Shown piece after piece: positions 62,486 to 64,000 of a stretch of DNA of 64,000 nucleotides. Below the pieces are notes generated by a model that did not search any database, was not told where the DNA came from, and was given only the letters and a program-made list of their open reading frames with translations. The DNA is from Rhodovulum sp. ES.010 (GTDB taxonomy: Bacteria > Pseudomonadota > Alphaproteobacteria > Rhodobacterales > Rhodobacteraceae). The position numbers and the translations under genes were made by a program. Numbering within the stretch: the first letter of the stretch is position 1; the number at the start of each line of letters is the position of its first letter. The stretch is from NCBI RefSeq assembly GCF_900142935.1, contig NZ_FSRS01000001.1:3574501-3638500 (forward strand), written 5' to 3'.

Positions 62486-63817
62486 CTACACCGTGTCGAG
62501 ATAGAGCGCGAGCCGCGCCTCGGCGTCGAGCGCCGCGATCCGGCGGGCCTCCTGCCGCTTGGTCATCACCAGGTTGCGGATCAGCCCGCGCGGGAAGACC
62601 CGCGCCATGCGGGGGCTGGTCTCGAACGCATCGATCGCGCCGAGCCAGCAGGTGGGAATCTGCGGCAGGCTCTGGTCATAGGCGTTGCCGGTGATCGGGA
62701 GCGGCGGCGAAAGCTGTTCCTCGATGCCCTGCAGCGCCGTGCCGAGGACCGCCGCGATGACCAGGTAGGGGTTGATGTCGCCCCCCGCCACCCGGTGCTC
62801 GATCCGCCGGGCGCGGGGGGAGCCGCCGGGAATGCGGATGGCCGCCGTCCGGTTCTCGCGCGCCCAGCAGATGCCGGTGGGCGCATGCGCGCCGGGCACC
62901 ATGCGGTCATAGCTGTTGCCATGCGGCGCCAGGATCAGCGTCATGTCGGGCAGGGCGGCGAGGCAGCCCGCCACCGCCTGGTGCAGGAAGCCCGAGCCCC
63001 CGGTGCTGCCATCGTCGAAGACGTTGTTGCCATTTGCGTCGAGGACCGAGAAATGGACGTGCAGCCCGTTGCCGGCATGTTCTTCGTAGGGCTTGGCCAT
63101 GAAGCTTCCGGCCAAGCCGTGGCGGCGGGCCATGCCCTTGACGAGCAGCTTGAACAGCCAGGCGTCGTCGGCGGCCTTCATCGCCTCGCCATGGATGAGA
63201 TTGACCTCGAACTGGCCCATCCCGGCCTCCGAGATCGCCGCATCGGCGGGAATGTCCATCGCCTCGCAGGCGTCGTAGAGGTCGGTGAAGAAGGCGTCGA
63301 AGGCGTCGAGCGTGCGCAGCGACAGGATTTCCGCCGCCTCCCGCCGCTTGCCCGAGCGGGGCGAGCGGGGGGCGTGGATGCCCGGCTCGGAATCGTCGAC
63401 GAGATAGAATTCCAGCTCCGTCGCCACCTGCGGCCGCCAGCCCCGCGCCGCGTAGGCCTCCAGCACCCGGGCCAACGCCTGGCGCGGGCAGCCTTCGAAG
63501 GGGGCGCCGCCCTCGGTGAACATCCAGAGCGGCAAGAGCGCGGTCGGCGCTTCGAGCCAGGGCATCGGCACGAAGCCCCGTCCGGTGGGCCGCAGCACGC
63601 CGTCGGCATCGCCGGTCTCGAAGACCAGCGGGCTGTCCTCGATATCCTCGCCCCAGATGTCGAGGTTCAGCACCGAAAGCGGGAACCGCGTGCCCTCCTC
63701 GGCGACCTTGCCGGCGAAGCGCGAGGGCAGCCGCTTGCCGCGCGCCTGCCCGTTCAGGTCGCAGGCGGCCACGCGGATCGTGCGCACATGGGGATTTTCG
63801 GCCAGCCAGTCGGTCAT
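62486..63817 (-). CDS. Second glutamine synthetase-like ligase
   Basis: The protein has 443 residues. It is paralogous to the ligase at 60305: ACDLNGQARGKRLPSRFA, TELEFYLVDD, SEAGMGQFEVNLIHGEAM, MAKPYEEHAGNGLHVHFSVLD, ENRTAAIRIPGGSPRARRIEHRVAGGDINPYL. Two paralogues in one cluster may act on different amines or amino acids. The ATG overlaps the stop of an ABC permease gene (ATGA), linking ligation to uptake. A GC-rich hairpin (GCGCGGGCA/TGCCCGCGC, 62379-62408) lies between it and the amidotransferase gene. Confidence 0.9.
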   Translation of the reverse strand: MTDWLAENPHVRTIRVAACDLNGQARGKRLPSRFAGKVAEEGTRFPLSVLNLDIWGEDIEDSPLVFETGDADGVLRPTGRGFVPMPWLEAPTALLPLWMFTEGGAPFEGCPRQALARVLEAYAARGWRPQVATELEFYLVDDSEPGIHAPRSPRSGKRREAAEILSLRTLDAFDAFFTDLYDACEAMDIPADAAISEAGMGQFEVNLIHGEAMKAADDAWLFKLLVKGMARRHGLAGSFMAKPYEEHAGNGLHVHFSVLDANGNNVFDDGSTGGSGFLHQAVAGCLAALPDMTLILAPHGNSYDRMVPGAHAPTGICWARENRTAAIRIPGGSPRARRIEHRVAGGDINPYLVIAAVLGTALQGIEEQLSPPLPITGNAYDQSLPQIPTCWLGAIDAFETSPRMARVFPRGLIRNLVMTKRQEARRIAALDAEARLALYLDTV

Positions 63818-64000
63818 CTCAGAAGGTTGGGGCGGAACCGGATGCGCTGCCGCGCGGTGGGCGCGATGTGGCGGTTGAGGCGGCGGTTGATCAGGCCGAA
63901 GACGAAGATGATCACCAGCGTCAAGAGGATGAAATAGACCGCCGCGATCGGGTAGGGAACGAACGGGTTGAAGGTCTTGTCGGCGAAATAGTTGGCGTAG
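63814..64000 (-). CDS. ABC transporter permease, polar amino acid type (C-terminal fragment)
   Basis: Only about 61 C-terminal residues are inside the window. They read YANYFADKTFNPFVPYPIAA, then VYFILLTLVIIFVFGLINRR and LNRHIAPTARQRIRFRPNLLR: the last TM helix and cytoplasmic tail of a HisM/ArtM-type permease. The gene starts beyond 64000. ATGA coupling to the second glutamine-synthetase-like gene makes an amine or amino acid uptake role likely. Confidence 0.75.
   Translation of the reverse strand, partial: YANYFADKTFNPFVPYPIAAVYFILLTLVIIFVFGLINRRLNRHIAPTARQRIRFRPNLLR

Overview
The window is 64 kb of a high-GC alphaproteobacterial chromosome. Gene content points to the Rhodobacteraceae (Rhodobacter/Roseobacter relatives): a tolR-tolA-tolB-pal-cpoB-tilS-ftsH run, a fhs/chorismate mutase/folD run, a phaZ/phaC/phaP/phaR locus, a PraR/PhrR-type XRE regulator, DUF1127 and DUF6858 proteins, and many GTG/TTG starts with stop/start overlaps. 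It looks like ordinary chromosome. I see no insertion sequence, prophage, CRISPR array or tRNA.

Layout. 1-7.6 kb: Tol-Pal envelope operon, then tilS and ftsH. 7.8-10.8 kb: one-carbon/folate enzymes (fhs, folD) with a small chorismate mutase between them. 10.8-16.7 kb: thioesterase, LytTR regulator, the PdeM/Lhr-type helicase pair of the ligase-associated DNA damage response, dtd and a PfkB kinase. 16.8-23.2 kb: hsp20, a 40-residue small ORF, and a minus-strand membrane/stress cluster made of a 27-residue membrane peptide, XpaC, TelA, a DUF2927 lipoprotein, an SPFH-GYF protein and a zinc-ribbon membrane protein. 23.2-24.6 kb: pseudouridine synthase and tadA. 24.9-29.1 kb: a three-gene operon of two large, mutually paralogous secreted proteins that I do not recognise, followed by an orphan family-3 solute-binding protein. 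This is the best candidate for something undescribed.

29.2-34.3 kb: UPF0173 hydrolase, ceramidase-like membrane protein, gatC-gatA, an excalibur lipoprotein, an amidase and the RNase P RNA gene. The -10 box of the RNase P RNA promoter contains the stop codon of the amidase gene. 34.3-38.4 kb: two tandem TerB/DUF533 paralogues, rpmG, a PEBP protein, a Bax-inhibitor-1 protein and DUF1127. 38.5-50.7 kb: LysR regulator, quinone oxidoreductase, an XRE regulator behind a near-perfect sigma-54 promoter, a HisN-like phosphatase, an 8-oxoguanine-deaminase-type hydrolase, mgtE, 5-formyl-THF cyclo-ligase, YmdB-like phosphoesterase, an SLC13 permease, DUF6858, an aminotransferase and an alpha/beta hydrolase.

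50.7-55.2 kb: polyhydroxybutyrate metabolism. Two palindromic PhaR operators precede phaP, and a hairpin with a CCTCCTCCC loop follows it. 55.2-64 kb: nitrogen/polyamine metabolism, with a class III aminotransferase and divergent LysR gene, a DegT aminotransferase, and a minus-strand gamma-glutamyl-polyamine-type cluster (ABC permease, two glutamine-synthetase-like ligases, a class I glutamine amidotransferase and an FAD amine oxidase). Functional statements rest on motif and family recognition by eye. No database search was run.
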